A stretch of DNA of 64,000 nucleotides, from NCBI RefSeq assembly GCF_035917575.1, contig NZ_CP109090.1, positions 4,960,001 through 5,024,000 of the forward strand, read 5' to 3'. A model generated the notes under the pieces. The model saw nothing but the letters and a program-made list of their open reading frames with translations. It made no database searches and had not been told where the DNA came from. The position numbers and the translations under genes are program-made. Origin of the DNA: Streptomyces sp. NBC_01788 (GTDB lineage: Bacteria; Actinomycetota; Actinomycetes; Streptomycetales; Streptomycetaceae). This document shows positions 24,604 to 32,158 of the stretch, piece after piece; position 1 is the first letter of the stretch; every line of letters starts with the position of its first letter.

Positions 24604-24795
24604 CTACAGCAGGTGATCGGCTCTCCCCGCCTTGATCTCCCGGATGAGGGTGCGGAGGGCTTCACGGCTGTCGGTCAGGGGGTGGTCCTCCTGGCCGGCG
24701 ACGGCGATGTAGGCGTTGCCTTCGGCGTCGGTTCCTATGCGGAAGCAGTTGGCGCCTTCTCCGCAGAAGGGATCTTCCCAGGTGATGGCCGGCAT
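24604..24795 (-). CDS. DUF397 protein, WhiJ-locus type
   Basis: A 63-residue cytosolic protein matching DUF397: NCFRIGTDAEGNAYIAVAGQEDHPL and TDSREALRTLIREIKAGRAD. It is a short beta-hairpin domain found almost only in Streptomyces and relatives. Preceded by TAAGGAG. The XRE-DUF5753 gene lies 12 bases upstream, so they are one operon. In the S. coelicolor whiJ locus, proteins of this kind modulate the XRE regulator; direct function here is inferred. Confidence 0.85.
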   Translation of the reverse strand: MPAITWEDPFCGEGANCFRIGTDAEGNAYIAVAGQEDHPLTDSREALRTLIREIKAGRADHLL

Positions 24796-24807
24796 GGTGG
24801 TGGCTCC

Positions 24808-25659
24808 TTAGAGTTCGCTGACAAGGCCGCGAATGAAGTCGCGTGAGGCCCCTGGGGCGAGTGCCGCTGCCTTTGCGGCGGCGAGCATGGCCCGGTACTT
24901 GGCGAGCTGGGCCTCCGAGTCGATGAACTCCGGCCCGTGAGTGCTGTCGAGTTCCACGGTGTCGAGTTGAGGCACGGACGACTCGGCGTACAGGACCGAC
25001 TGGCCGGCTCCGGGGAAGCCGCCCGCCTTGAAGGGAATGACCCGCAGGGTTACGGCCTCGCGCTCGGACATGGTCAGCAGGTGCGCCAGTTGCTGCCGGG
25101 CCACGGCAGATCCGCCGAACTCCATGCGCAGAGCTGCTTCGTGGAGGATGACGTCAAGTTCGGGTGGCGTCGGGCGGTCGAGCACCTGCTGCCGGTCCAG
25201 GCGTTGCGAGACGCGGACCTCTGCATCCGCCGGTGACAAGGCGGGGATCACCGCTTGGAAGACGGCGCGGGCGTGTTCCTCGGTCTGCAGCAGTCCAGGC
25301 AGGTGCACGCTCACTGACATGCGTACGCGCACGGCGTGCCACTCCATCTCGGCGATGTCCAGGAAGGCATTGGGCAGTTGACCGCGATAGGACTCCCACC
25401 ACCCCTTCTCCCTGTCGGCGGCCATGGCGGCCAGAGCCTCGACAAGCGCTTGATCCGGACACCCGTAGTTGCTTGCCAGCGTGCGTACGCGTTCAGGGCT
25501 GATGCCCGAGCGGCCGGACTCCATGTTGGGCACGTTCGTTCGCGGGACGCTCAGCAGCCCGGCGGCGGCCTCGGTCGTCATCCCGGCAGCGACCCGCAGT
25601 TTACGAAGCTCCAGGCCCAAGCGCCGCTGACGTGCCGTTGGTGCGCTTCTGGGCGCCAT
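24808..25659 (-). CDS. XRE-family regulator with DUF5753 (WhiJ-like)
   Basis: A 283-residue DNA-binding protein. The N-terminal HTH (about 12-65) reads RRLGLELRKLRVAAGMTTEAAAGLLSVPRTNVPNMESGRSGISPERV. The rest is a DUF5753 domain: ALAAMAADREKGWWESYRG, YIAE-type AEMEWHAVRVRMSVSVHLPGLLQTEEHARAVFQA, LDRPTPPELDVILHEAALRMEFG and LRVIPFKAGGFPG. ATG 25659 follows CAGGAGGGG. Divergent from the ATP-binding protein gene at 25910, completing a WhiJ-type triad with DUF397. Such sets tune development or antibiotic production in Streptomyces, often in many paralogous copies. Confidence 0.87.
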   Translation of the reverse strand: MAPRSAPTARQRRLGLELRKLRVAAGMTTEAAAGLLSVPRTNVPNMESGRSGISPERVRTLASNYGCPDQALVEALAAMAADREKGWWESYRGQLPNAFLDIAEMEWHAVRVRMSVSVHLPGLLQTEEHARAVFQAVIPALSPADAEVRVSQRLDRQQVLDRPTPPELDVILHEAALRMEFGGSAVARQQLAHLLTMSEREAVTLRVIPFKAGGFPGAGQSVLYAESSVPQLDTVELDSTHGPEFIDSEAQLAKYRAMLAAAKAAALAPGASRDFIRGLVSEL

Positions 25660-25752
25660 GCTCCCCTCCTGCCCCGTTGCCTGACGGGAGTCAGTCTGCC
25701 CCCGGGATCGGCGGCCGGTCCACTCGATGGGGGGCGATTTCGGCAAGTTGGT

Positions 25753-25764
25753 AGTACGTGTACT
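25753..25764. promoter_or_regulatory. Perfect palindrome in the divergent WhiJ-type promoter region
   Basis: AGTAC-GT-GTACT lies in the 250-base gap between the divergent XRE and ATP-binding genes, near a TATTCT -10-like hexamer (25771-25776) for the + strand. It is a candidate operator for the adjacent XRE regulator. Confidence 0.4.
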
Positions 25765-25909
25765 CCCCGATATTCTACCGTCTGTGACAGGTCGACCACG
25801 ACCCTCCGCTGCCGCGCGGAAGTGCATCGCCCATGCCATGCCAGGCCCGGGTGACAGGCCACCGTGCGCGAGGCGAGATACAACCACTGCTCCGATCAAG
25901 GGAGTTGTC

Positions 25910-26422
25910 ATGCCTGTCGCTATGACCTCGGCCTGCCTGCCCTACACCCCCATGGACCTGCCGCCCGCACCCCCCACCCCGGAATCCCTCACGTACAGCC
26001 TCACGCTCCCGGCCGCACCGCAGAGCCCTGCGATCGTCAGGGCGGTGATCCGCACGGTCCTCGACGCACACGACCTCGCCGACATGGCCGACGCGGTCGT
26101 GCAGGTGGCGAGCGAACTCGTGGCCTGTGCGTGCCGTTTCACCACCTCTCCGGAGGTGTACGTATGCCTCCGCTACCGCGAGGAAGCACTCCGCGTGGTC
26201 CTCTACGACGCGCACCCCCGCCACCAGCACCCTCGCCTCGCCGCCGCCTGCGACGCCCGCCGCCGCTCGGCGCTGCGCCTGTCGGCCTGTGTGGTCCGGG
26301 CGTGCGGCGGTGACTGGGGCTTCGGTGGCGCCCGCGAGCCCGGCGGCGGCACGCGGACGTGGGCGGTCCTGCCAAGGGAGGGTGCCCGCGCATTCCTGAT
26401 GGGTGGCCACCCGAATGAGTGA
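25910..26422 (+). CDS. ATP-binding (RsbW/SpoIIAB-like) regulatory protein of the WhiJ-type triad
   Basis: A 170-residue protein of the HATPase_c_2 serine-kinase anti-sigma type, but degenerate. The first part, LTYSLTLPAAPQSPAIVRAVIRTVLDAH, and DMADAVVQVASELVACACRFTTSPEVYVCLRYREEALRVVLYDAHP keep the fold and an N-box-like SELV segment. The usual ASN nucleotide-binding residues and the GxGL lid are poorly preserved, so kinase activity is doubtful. The G-rich end GGDWGFGGAREPGGGTRTWAVL matches the family terminus. ATG 25910 follows AAGGGAG. It is divergent from the XRE regulator. Confidence 0.75.
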   Translation: MPVAMTSACLPYTPMDLPPAPPTPESLTYSLTLPAAPQSPAIVRAVIRTVLDAHDLADMADAVVQVASELVACACRFTTSPEVYVCLRYREEALRVVLYDAHPRHQHPRLAAACDARRRSALRLSACVVRACGGDWGFGGAREPGGGTRTWAVLPREGARAFLMGGHPNE

Positions 26423-26512
26423 CGGCTCCTCGAGGCCTGCTGGAAAGGGCGGCGCATCGCCTACGTCCCTGCCGACCGCCTGTGGGTTGCCTCCCGCGCC
26501 CGGTCGGACAGT

Positions 26513-26533
26513 ACGTCACGTCTGTTGTGACGT
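26513..26533. terminator. Hairpin between convergent accessory genes
   Basis: ACGTCAC (26513-26519) and GTGACGT (26527-26533) are perfect 7-base arms around a 7-base loop, between the convergent genes ending at 26422 and 26585. There is no T-tract. It may be a terminator; its symmetry also allows an operator. Confidence 0.4.
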
Positions 26534-26584
26534 TACGGCTGTCCCAAAGTGCCCTGAATGGGCGCTGCGTTGCACTCGTCGGGA

Positions 26585-27514
26585 TCAAGGGCACCCAAGG
26601 GCCTGGCGGAGGGGGAGCAGAATGGAAGGGGGGTGGTGGGTGTCGGCCCATGTGAAGCGCAGGAGAGTGAGGTTGGGGAGGAGGGTGACCAGGCGGTTTT
26701 GGCGGAAGCGGTCCTGGTAGAGGGCCTGGGGGGTGCTGTGGGGGGCTTTGCCATCTGTCTCGATGCCCACCAGGTGGGTGGGCCAGCCCAGGTCGATGCG
26801 GTAGGAGCGGTTGTGCTCCAAGTCAGGGATGCGCCACTGGAGGACGGGCGGGGGGAGGCCGTCGTCCAGGCAGATGAGGCGTACGCGGGTTTCCAGGGGA
26901 GATTCGGCTCGGGCGTCGGCCAGACGTAGCCAGGCCCGGGCCCTGGGCGCGTGGGGGCGGCCCGAGAGGTGGGCCGGGATGGTGAGGAGGTCAGGCTCGG
27001 ACAGCAGGCCCTTATGGAGGGCCGAGTCCAGCACGCTCACTGCCTCGACGCGGGGGAGTTGGAGCAGGAGGTCCGCGCAGGTGCGGGCCGGGTTGGTGAG
27101 AGGGATGCCCCGCAGTGTCATGCGGGCACTGGGAGGAGTGGCGCTCCGGTGGACGCGGATGCCTGGGCGGCTGCGGATCTCGTGGCCCGGTGGAGCGGCC
27201 AGGTGCAGGGTGCCGTCGTCCTTGGGGAGGCCCTCGATGCCCAACAGGCGGGCGGCTGTGGTGCCTGCGGCCACTACCTGTGGGCCGCAGGTGAGGAGAG
27301 TGCCGCGTACTCGGGAACGCAATGACGGTCCCCGGTCGTCCCACCCCACCCAGTAGCTGCCCCGGGTCAGCGGAACCCACTGACCCGACCTGATCATTCG
27401 CCGCACGGTGTTCCGATCGGCGCCGGCTGACTTGAGTTGTGAGGTCGTCAGCACCCAGTCCTGCTGCGAGGCAGTGGCGCGGACCCGTCGGAGGAGTTCA
27501 CTGCTGATTGTCAT
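26585..27514 (-). CDS. AbiEi-type antitoxin N-domain joined to a DUF559/PD-(D/E)XK-like domain
   Basis: A 309-residue protein. The N-terminal 60 residues form a winged-helix of the AbiEi antitoxin type: QDWVLTTSQLKSAGADRNTVRRMIRSGQWVPLTRGSYWVG. The middle (CGPQVVAAGTTAARLLGIEGLP, then IRVHRSATP) is the AbiEi_4-like domain. The C-terminal part (PLETRVRLICLDDGLPPPVLQWRIPD, then YRIDLGWPTHLVGIETDGKAPHS) has a DLGWP...VGIETDG arrangement resembling DUF559 / very-short-patch-repair endonuclease folds, with D-x(n)-E-x-D rather than E-x-K. No AbiEii toxin gene is next to it. Function uncertain: solitary regulator or nuclease-like protein. Confidence 0.72.
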   Translation of the reverse strand: MTISSELLRRVRATASQQDWVLTTSQLKSAGADRNTVRRMIRSGQWVPLTRGSYWVGWDDRGPSLRSRVRGTLLTCGPQVVAAGTTAARLLGIEGLPKDDGTLHLAAPPGHEIRSRPGIRVHRSATPPSARMTLRGIPLTNPARTCADLLLQLPRVEAVSVLDSALHKGLLSEPDLLTIPAHLSGRPHAPRARAWLRLADARAESPLETRVRLICLDDGLPPPVLQWRIPDLEHNRSYRIDLGWPTHLVGIETDGKAPHSTPQALYQDRFRQNRLVTLLPNLTLLRFTWADTHHPPSILLPLRQALGCP

Positions 27515-27677
27515 GCCGCACTATCGCCTGAGGCTCGGACGGTTTGCCTGGGGCTGTGGACAACTCACTTGTCCCTTGTTCTCGCTGCGACTCCTGTGCC
27601 TCCGCCTTTGGTGAATTGGGTGCTTTTTTGGGTCCCTGGGCCCACGTCGGGCGGACTGTCCCTTCCTAGCCTCGGGG

Positions 27678-27695
27678 CGTTGTCATCGAACAACG
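27678..27695 (+). promoter_or_regulatory. Hairpin immediately before the ribosome site of the pilin-nuclease gene
   Basis: CGTTGT (27678-27683) and ACAACG (27690-27695) are perfect 6-base arms around a 6-base loop. The structure ends one base before the GGGGGAGGGGG ribosome site of the gene starting at 27710. It could limit translation or be an operator. Confidence 0.35.
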
Positions 27696-27709
27696 CGGGG
27701 GAGGGGGCC

Positions 27710-30316
27710 ATGGCCTCGCTTGGGGGAGTGCCGGAGGCCGAGGGGGCGTCAGGGGCGTCGCCAACCGGGCGCGGGAGGCGCCGGGAGGTGCCACGGTCGC
27801 TGTCGGCGGCGTTGGTGCTCGTGCACACACTGTTCGTCGCCACCGTGCTCGGTGGGATCGGTCTGCTGCTGACGGCCGGGTCGTACGGCGCCCTCGACGG
27901 CGGTGTCGTCGCCCTCGTCGCCTACGCCGCCGCCCCCGGAGTGCTCGGCTGGTGGCTCGCCCGGCGTAGCTGGGAGGGCGGGGGCCGGATCCGGTGGGCG
28001 CTGATCGGCGTGCAGGTGTGGCTGATCCTCGGGGGACTCGCCAACCTCACCGCGGGTTCGGCCCGCGGCGGCATCCAGCTCTTCCTGCCGCTCCTCATCC
28101 TCTACTTCCTGCTCCAGTCCGAGACCCGGCAGTGGTACGAACTCCCCGTTCCGGCGCGGGCCGAGCGCCGTCCCCTCTCGCTCGCCCGGATGATCCGGTG
28201 GCGGGGGAGGGACGAGGGGCAGACCGCGGTCGAGTACGCCGGCCTGGTCGCGATCGTCGTCGCCATCGTGCTCGCGCTGGTGGTCAGCGGTCTCGGCACG
28301 CAGATCCTCACGAGCATCGAGGCCCAGGTCTGCAAGGTCGCGGGGATGGGCTGCGCGGCGCCGGCGGGCAGCGCCACCGACACCCATGCCTCCGGCGACA
28401 CCCACGCCTCCCGCGACACCAGCGGCGCCACGACCGGCGGCGGTACCGACAGCAGCGGCGGCACCAGCGGTGGCGGTGACAGCACTGGTGGTGGCACATC
28501 CGGTGGCGGCGCGGACAGCACGGGTGGTGGCTCCGCGACCGGCGGCAGTACGACCGGTGGTACCGCGGCCGGCGGCACCACCACCGACAGCGGCGACCAG
28601 ACCACCGACGACACCCCCACCACCGAATCCGACGACACCGACACCGACAACACCCCCGCCCCCGACGAGAAGAAGGACGACGGCTGTTTCTCCGGGTTCG
28701 GTGCCTTCTTCGGGTGTGCCGGTGATCAGCTCAAGCAGGTCGGTGAGGGCGTCTTCGTCGACGGGATCTGGGGGGACGTCACCGGGATCTGGGACATGGT
28801 CACGAACCCGGGAGACACCCTCAGCGGGATCGCCGACTACGGCAAGCAGCTCGGGCACGACTGGACGGAGGACTCCAAGGACGCCGGGAAGAAGTGGTCG
28901 GACGGCGACTACTTCGGGGCCCTCTGGGACTGGGGCGGGGCCTCCCTCAACACCGGTGGGACGGTCCTGTGGGACATGTTCATCGGCGACGACGTGGCCG
29001 AGGACTGGAAGAACGGCCAGAAGACCCGCGCCGTCTCCCATGTCGTCTGGAACATCGGCTCCCTCTTCATCCCCGGCTACGACGCCGGCAAGGTCGTCGA
29101 GAAGGTGGGCGACCTCGGCAAGCTCGGCAAGCTGGGCAAGCTCACGGAGAAGGCCACCGAGGCGGCCGAGGACGCCAGGAAGGCGGCCAAGGCGGGCGAC
29201 GTCGAGGGCGCCGAGCGGGCCGCTAAGAAGGCGGACGAGGCGGCCGACGAGGCCGAGAAGAAGGCGCGTGAGTCCGGCTGCTCCATCGCCGCGCCCACCC
29301 GCCGGATCCCGTACGGGGGCGGTGGCGGACCCGGGGGCGGCGCCGGCACCGGAACCACCGTCCTCGCCGCGGGCGGCCCCCGCTACGTGGTCCTCGCGCA
29401 GGAGGGCTGTGACGAGGAGGCGAAGAAGGAGGCCGACGAGGCCCGTAAGCAGGCGGACGAGGCGGAACACGCGGCGAGCGCAGCCGAGTTGACGCACAGC
29501 AAGGACGCCGCGAAGAAGGCCCTCGACGACGAGGGCGTGCCGTACTCGAAGAAGAACGCCGACGACTTCGCCGGCCGCGCCAAGGACAACCCCGATCCGG
29601 ACAAGAAGGAGATCGGCAGCAAGGACGCGACCCAGGCGCTGGACGAGATCGAGAAGCTGGCGAAGACGCCGAACGTCTCCAAGGAGGCGAGGTCGACGCT
29701 CACCAGCAAGATCCTCAACGCGAAGAACACGGACGAACTCGCCCAGGCCCGGGCCGAACTCAACGCCGTCCAGCACGCGGCCGACGCCGAGGCCGCGGCC
29801 GGTACCACGGTCCACACCGCGGTCGGCAAGGACTTCGGCAAGACCAAGATCGACCTCGGCAACGGCGAGAGCGTCGACATCTCCGACATCCAGGACGCCG
29901 ACACGCTCTACAAGGGGAAGGACGGCAAGGTCCACGTCGTGGAGGTCAAGAACACCGGCAACGCCACCATCAAGGCCGACTTCGAGCGGCAGGTCGAGGA
30001 CATGGCCAGGTGGCAGGGCAAGGACGGCGCGGGCCGCGCGGTCCGGGTCGACATCGCGACCAACGACAAGTGGAGCAACATCTTCAGCGGTTACAAGACC
30101 GGCAAGCGCGACGGTGTGAAATACAGGCCGCCGGGCACTCCGGCGAGCACACTGGCCAAGAACAACGTGCCGGTCCGGATCGCCGGACAGGACATCTCCC
30201 CGGGCCGGCTCGCCAGGATGCAGGCCGAGATCGACGCGCGCAGGGCGGCGGGCACGATGGACTGGCAGAGGATGACGACCCCGAAGGAAGCGATGGAGTA
30301 CCTGGGTGTCTCGTGA
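27710..30316 (+). CDS. Pilin-headed putative nuclease toxin (Flp segment plus C-terminal PD-(D/E)XK-like module)
   Basis: The protein has 868 residues. Four membrane helices (about 31-54, 64-84, 95-115, 121-135) precede a Flp-pilin segment (168-212: DEGQTAVEYAG, Glu at +5, hydrophobic helix, then ILTSIEAQVCKVAG, parallel to the Flp tail). A Gly/Ser/Thr/Asp linker (220-325) follows, then a WxG-rich helical region (340-465) and Lys/Ala/Glu coiled coils (470-520, 565-600). The C-terminal domain (about 695-800) contains DADTLYKGKDGKVHVVEVKN: Asp731, Glu745, Lys747 fit D-x(13)-E-x-K of PD-(D/E)XK nucleases, with a later FERQ (Gln761). ATG 27710 follows GGGGGAGGGGG. Its end overlaps the next gene by 11 bases. 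The architecture resembles polymorphic toxins but with a pilin/membrane trafficking head. Toxicity is inferred. Confidence 0.72.
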   Translation: MASLGGVPEAEGASGASPTGRGRRREVPRSLSAALVLVHTLFVATVLGGIGLLLTAGSYGALDGGVVALVAYAAAPGVLGWWLARRSWEGGGRIRWALIGVQVWLILGGLANLTAGSARGGIQLFLPLLILYFLLQSETRQWYELPVPARAERRPLSLARMIRWRGRDEGQTAVEYAGLVAIVVAIVLALVVSGLGTQILTSIEAQVCKVAGMGCAAPAGSATDTHASGDTHASRDTSGATTGGGTDSSGGTSGGGDSTGGGTSGGGADSTGGGSATGGSTTGGTAAGGTTTDSGDQTTDDTPTTESDDTDTDNTPAPDEKKDDGCFSGFGAFFGCAGDQLKQVGEGVFVDGIWGDVTGIWDMVTNPGDTLSGIADYGKQLGHDWTEDSKDAGKKWSDGDYFGALWDWGGASLNTGGTVLWDMFIGDDVAEDWKNGQKTRAVSHVVWNIGSLFIPGYDAGKVVEKVGDLGKLGKLGKLTEKATEAAEDARKAAKAGDVEGAERAAKKADEAADEAEKKARESGCSIAAPTRRIPYGGGGGPGGGAGTGTTVLAAGGPRYVVLAQEGCDEEAKKEADEARKQADEAEHAASAAELTHSKDAAKKALDDEGVPYSKKNADDFAGRAKDNPDPDKKEIGSKDATQALDEIEKLAKTPNVSKEARSTLTSKILNAKNTDELAQARAELNAVQHAADAEAAAGTTVHTAVGKDFGKTKIDLGNGESVDISDIQDADTLYKGKDGKVHVVEVKNTGNATIKADFERQVEDMARWQGKDGAGRAVRVDIATNDKWSNIFSGYKTGKRDGVKYRPPGTPASTLAKNNVPVRIAGQDISPGRLARMQAEIDARRAAGTMDWQRMTTPKEAMEYLGVS

Positions 30317-31607
30317 CGATCACCTGCTGCCCGCCGCGATGCGGGAGCTGCCGCCGCCCTGGAACGACCTGACCCACCGCCGGGCCCTCGCGCTGGCGGA
30401 ACTCCCGGCCTCCGGCGCGGAGCAGGCGCTGGACGTCCTGCGGGCGGCCCTGCCCTCGCACCGGCACAGCGTGCACGACTGGGACGAGGCGCTGCGGGAC
30501 GCCTACGACGACCGGGACGACCACACCCTGGACGAGGCGGACGCCTGGCTGACCCGGCTGATGCCGGCCACCGCCGACGTCACCCGGGAAGGCGTGGCCC
30601 GGGTCCTGGCGGAGTGGTCCCGGCTGGGCATCCCCACGGTGTCAGCTCCGCCGACGCCGGAACAGATCCGCACCACGGCCGCGGAATGGGCGACCACGGT
30701 ACGGCAGGACCTGGCCTCCGACGCCTTCGCCTTCCTCCTCGAACGCGGCGCCCCCGCCGGGCACGAGGACGACACGGTCCGGCTCGCCCAGGCCTACGTC
30801 CGCGTCGGCCTGGCGGTGGAACCGGCCGTCCGCCTGCTCCTGGCCCTCGGCCGGCCGCGCGGGGAGGCGGCACTGCTGGAACTCGTGACCGACGACGAGG
30901 TCCGGGACTTCCGTCCCTACGTCCGCTCCCGGCTCCTGGCGCTGCGCCGCCCCGGCTACGAAGCCCGGGGAAGGCAGCCGGCGTGCGGAGAGGAACCCTT
31001 GCTGCCCTCTGCCGTGCGGGAGCTGCCGTACAGCTGGGGCGCGGGCTTCCAGTGGCCGGCCGGCCTTCCGGGGGACGCGGAGAACACGGCCCGTGCGCGG
31101 GCGGTCCTCCTGGCCTGCGCGCCGACCGGGCCGGTGCCCGAACCCGTCCCCGGCCCGGCCTGGACCGGCGACGCGGACGAGGAGCGGCCCGCCTGGCTGG
31201 ACGTCCGGCAGGTCATGGCGGACCTGATGCCCTACGCGCGTCTGGTCACCAGGGAACGGATGACCGAGGCGATGCGCGAGTGCGCGCTGCTGGGCATCCC
31301 CGGCGTACCGCGGGATCCGGGTGGCGAGGAGGCGGCGCGGTTCCTGACGCGGTGGGTGACCTGGATCGGCGGCTGGATCGTCGGCGCGGCCTTCACCTGG
31401 CTGGGCACGTACGTCGACGACGACGCCCTCCTCACCCCGTGGGCGTTCGAGCTCGCCGAGCGGTACGCCCGGTGCGGTGTCGCCGTGGACCCGGCCATGG
31501 CGTTGCTGCACCGGCACGGCGCCGTGGCATACGGCCGCGAGGCACTCGACCGCATGGCGGCCGACGAGACGCTGCCGGGGAGGCTGCGGCGCCAGGCCGC
31601 ACGGTGA
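30306..31607 (+). CDS. Duplicated-domain cytosolic protein, candidate immunity protein
   Basis: A 433-residue soluble protein without signal peptide. It is an internal duplication: copy A (about 6-212) and copy B (about 231-430) share LLPxAxRELPxxW, LMPxxxxVTREx(n)LGIP, an Ala-rich helical core, VRxGLAVEPA / ARCGVAVDPA and RSRLLA-type ends. GTG 30306 overlaps the pilin-nuclease gene by 11 bases (stop TGA at 30314-30316), so both are translationally coupled. Tight coupling with a C-terminal nuclease gene is the usual arrangement for toxin and immunity. No known immunity family is recognised. An alternative is a HEAT-like regulatory protein. Confidence 0.65.
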   Translation: MSRDDHLLPAAMRELPPPWNDLTHRRALALAELPASGAEQALDVLRAALPSHRHSVHDWDEALRDAYDDRDDHTLDEADAWLTRLMPATADVTREGVARVLAEWSRLGIPTVSAPPTPEQIRTTAAEWATTVRQDLASDAFAFLLERGAPAGHEDDTVRLAQAYVRVGLAVEPAVRLLLALGRPRGEAALLELVTDDEVRDFRPYVRSRLLALRRPGYEARGRQPACGEEPLLPSAVRELPYSWGAGFQWPAGLPGDAENTARARAVLLACAPTGPVPEPVPGPAWTGDADEERPAWLDVRQVMADLMPYARLVTRERMTEAMRECALLGIPGVPRDPGGEEAARFLTRWVTWIGGWIVGAAFTWLGTYVDDDALLTPWAFELAERYARCGVAVDPAMALLHRHGAVAYGREALDRMAADETLPGRLRRQAAR

Positions 31608-31636
31608 CCACTCGCGCCACGCCCTGGATGCCGCCC

Positions 31637-32020
31637 CTACTCGCCCTCCATCGGCCTCTGTTCGTCCTCCACCGTCACCAGCACCCCCGCCCGCAGCCCC
31701 CACCCCGCCATCGCCCCGGCCTCCGCCTCCAGCACATGGCGGGAGCGCGGGCGGAGCAGACCGAGCCGGTTCGGACTCATGGTGACGACGGTGAGGACGC
31801 GCAGGTCGCGGTCGAGGTAGGCGACGTCGATCGGGATGCGCATGCGGAAGGTGTGCACGTTGTTGGCGGGGGAGAGCAGGATCGCGCCGTCAACCGCGTC
31901 ACGGCCCAGCAGGCCCTTGGTGCGGGCCCGGTAGGAGGTCGCCAGCTCCAGCGGGACCGTCACCGGCGCCGCACCGTGCACGATCAGCCTGCCCCGCCCG
32001 TCGCGCCGGCGTCGTCCCAT
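31637..32020 (-). CDS. DUF192 family protein
   Basis: A 127-residue protein matching DUF192: LATSYRARTKGLLGRDAVDGAILL, then NNVHTFRMRIPIDVAYLDRDLRVLTVVTMSPNRLG and HVLEAEAGAMAGWGLRAG. The family fold is a small beta-barrel; homologues are exported in some organisms, but no signal peptide is seen here. ATG 32020 follows GGGAGGG. In Streptomyces and relatives, DUF192 genes often lie beside Tad pilus or prepilin peptidase genes, as here, where the peptidase gene is divergent 138 bases away. The molecular role is unknown. Confidence 0.85.
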   Translation of the reverse strand: MGRRRRDGRGRLIVHGAAPVTVPLELATSYRARTKGLLGRDAVDGAILLSPANNVHTFRMRIPIDVAYLDRDLRVLTVVTMSPNRLGLLRPRSRHVLEAEAGAMAGWGLRAGVLVTVEDEQRPMEGE

Positions 32021-32145
32021 GCCGAGCCGCCCTCCCCTGAGTCCTCTACGTCCCGTGCGTCCTGTGCGCTGCCGACCGACCGTATCGGCGGGGCGGTGGG
32101 CCCCGCATGGGTCCACGGGCCCATGCCCCGCGCGCCCGCCGCGGT

Positions 32146-32158
32146 TAGGGTCCCGGGG
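32146..32158 (+). promoter_or_regulatory. Candidate -10 for a leaderless prepilin peptidase transcript
   Basis: TAGGGT (32146-32151) lies six bases before the GTG at 32158, and no Shine-Dalgarno sequence precedes that GTG. This matches the spacing seen before other probable leaderless starts in the window. Confidence 0.4.

Noticed and set aside
27749..29935. 728-residue minus-strand frame in the pilin-nuclease gene
   Set aside because: Antisense shadow. The sense frame has a strong ribosome site, membrane helices and the pilin motif.
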